Source: Verrucomicrobiota bacterium (GTDB lineage Bacteria > Verrucomicrobiota > Verrucomicrobiia > Limisphaerales > J093). From it: a DNA stretch of 6,621 nt. The notes under the pieces were generated by a model, which worked only from the letters and a program-made list of their open reading frames with translations, made no database searches and was not told the origin of the DNA. The stretch is taken from positions 1 to 6,621 of the forward strand of contig RFJD01000339.1 of NCBI GenBank assembly GCA_003695015.1, read 5' to 3'. The position numbers and the translations under genes are program-made. Positions within the stretch are counted from its first letter, which is position 1. Every line of letters starts with the position of its first letter. Positions 5,491-6,621 of the stretch are shown one piece after another.

Positions 5491-6621
5491 ATGAGCGACC
5501 AACAAGGGTCCGGCGCCGGGGCAAGCTCCCGATTCCCCGCCATCCAGCAGTTGTTCGACCAGTTCGTGGCCCCCACCTACGGGCGGTTTCCCTTGGCCTT
5601 CGAACGCGGCCAGGGATGCCGCCTGTGGGATGTGGACGGACGGGAGTACCTGGACTTCGGCTCGGGCATCGCCGTCTGCTCGCTGGGCCACGCGCACCCG
5701 GAATTGGCGGAAACGTTGGCCGAACAGGCGCGGCGGTTGCTGCATGTCTCGAACCTCTATTACCACGAGTGGCAGGGCCGGCTGGCCGAACGCATCGTCC
5801 GGCTCATCGGCCCGGGCCGCGTGTTCTTCGCCAACAGCGGCGCGGAGGCCAACGAAGGACTCTACAAGCTGGCCCGCCGGTTCGGCCACGAGGAGGGGCG
5901 CTTCGAAATCCTGACCGCCACCAATTCCTTCCATGGACGCACGCTCGCAGGCATCGCCGCCACCGGCCAGGCCAAGGTCAAGCACGGGTTCGGGCCGATG
6001 GTCCCCGGCTTCCGCCACGTGCCCTTCAACGACCTGGAAGCCGTCGAGGCCGCCATCTCGCCGGCGACCGTCGCGGTGCTCATCGAAGGCGTGCAAGGGG
6101 AAGGCGGCATCACGCCGGCGCGTCCCGAATACCTGCTGGGGCTGCGGCGGTTGTGCGACGAAAAGCGGCTGTTGCTGCTGATCGACGCCGTCCAATGCGG
6201 CTATTTCCGGACCGGCCGGTTCCAGAGTTTCCAACGCCTGTTGGAAGGGGTGCCCGGCGGGGACGGTTTTCTGCCTGACGCCATCTCGATGGCCAAATCG
6301 CTCGGCGGTGGCCTGCCTCTGGGGGCTTTCTGGATCCGGGAGGATCACAAGGACCTGTTGGGGCCCGGCAGCCACGCCACCACCTTCGGCGGCAGCCCCT
6401 TCGTCTGTGCCGGCGCCCTGAAGGTCCTCGAGATCGTCGAGCGCGATCGGCTCGACCACAATGCCCGCGAGGTCGGCGCCTTCCTCAAGCAGGAACTCGA
6501 ACGCCTCCGCACCCGGCATCCGGCCGTGATCCGGGAGGTGCGGGGGTTGGGTTTGATGCTGGGCATCGAGTTCGCGCCGGCGGACCAGTTGCCGGCGTTG
6601 CAGGGTTCGAACCGTCCGGTC
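5491..6621 (+). CDS. argD: Class III PLP aminotransferase, acetylornithine aminotransferase type, 3' end missing
   Basis: Probably transfers an amino group between N-acetylornithine and 2-oxoglutarate in arginine biosynthesis. Relatives acting on succinylornithine, LysW-linked lysine precursors or GABA cannot be ruled out. Translation from ATG 5491 gives 377 residues with no stop before the window ends. Family members run to about 390-430, so only the tail is lost. Visible motifs in order: WDVDGREYLDFGSGIAV (46-62), the phosphate-binding NSGAEANE (115-122), FHGRT (147-151), EGVQGEGG (199-206), the PLP pyridine aspartate D232, the Schiff-base lysine K269 in SMAKSLGGGLPLGA, and TTFGGSP (297-303). 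The usual DEVQxGxGRTG reads DAVQCGYFRTG, replacing the conserved Glu with A233, and a slightly longer loop (about 246-262) separates it from the lysine. Residues 1-13 are a polar, probably disordered lead. The gene is divergent from ptsI, and no other arginine gene is in view. The family is certain; the substrate is inferred. Confidence 0.85.
   Translation, partial: MSDQQGSGAGASSRFPAIQQLFDQFVAPTYGRFPLAFERGQGCRLWDVDGREYLDFGSGIAVCSLGHAHPELAETLAEQARRLLHVSNLYYHEWQGRLAERIVRLIGPGRVFFANSGAEANEGLYKLARRFGHEEGRFEILTATNSFHGRTLAGIAATGQAKVKHGFGPMVPGFRHVPFNDLEAVEAAISPATVAVLIEGVQGEGGITPARPEYLLGLRRLCDEKRLLLLIDAVQCGYFRTGRFQSFQRLLEGVPGGDGFLPDAISMAKSLGGGLPLGAFWIREDHKDLLGPGSHATTFGGSPFVCAGALKVLEIVERDRLDHNAREVGAFLKQELERLRTRHPAVIREVRGLGLMLGIEFAPADQLPALQGSNRPV

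Noticed and set aside
3518..5494. A 658-codon open frame on the plus strand opposite ptsI
   Set aside because: It is antisense to enzyme I, which has every catalytic residue in place. The shadow translation is compositionally odd (rich in His, Gln, Arg, Gly) and matches no family I know.
5176..6519. A 447-codon open frame on the minus strand opposite the aminotransferase and the start of ptsI
   Set aside because: It runs antisense across a clear PLP enzyme and across the divergent promoter gap, and its sequence shows no domain features.

Overview
This window is GC-rich chromosomal DNA with gene after gene of core metabolism and almost no spare sequence. Its nucleoside monophosphate kinase, the small zinc-ribbon protein beside it and the style of the other proteins remind me of Verrucomicrobiota (Limisphaerales/Pedosphaera-like). 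That is an inference from family resemblance, since no rRNA or other marker gene is present. I see no mobile element, CRISPR array, tRNA, rRNA or phage gene.

Layout. (1) Positions 1-2698, plus strand: a tight run of four genes with gaps of 20, 9 and 21 nt. They are a membrane protein cut off at the left edge, an adenylate-kinase-family enzyme, an 82-residue four-cysteine zinc ribbon, and methionyl-tRNA formyltransferase (fmt). The spacing suggests one transcript. (2) Positions 2699-2757: a convergent gap holding a perfect 8-bp hairpin, whose T-rich side serves the minus-strand genes. (3) Positions 2758-5356, minus strand: enzyme I of the phosphotransferase system (ptsI), followed 22 nt later by a sugar-1-phosphate nucleotidyltransferase. 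(4) Positions 5357-5490: a divergent intergenic region with a weak promoter-like element facing each way. (5) Position 5491 to the right edge, plus strand: a class III PLP aminotransferase of the acetylornithine aminotransferase (ArgD) type, with its end missing.

How the genes work together. Fmt formylates initiator Met-tRNA, so the plus-strand group joins translation initiation and nucleotide metabolism with two proteins of unknown role. The minus-strand pair links the PEP-dependent phosphorelay to NDP-sugar synthesis, but no HPr or EII gene is in view. ArgD would belong to arginine (or lysine/ornithine) biosynthesis.

No new multi-gene system is evident. The points most worth a second look are the absence of Shine-Dalgarno sequences before essentially every start, a shared CCG(G/A)TCCGATG-like context at three consecutive starts, divergent promoter-like elements placed as for leaderless transcripts, and non-canonical active-site residues in the kinase, enzyme I and the aminotransferase.
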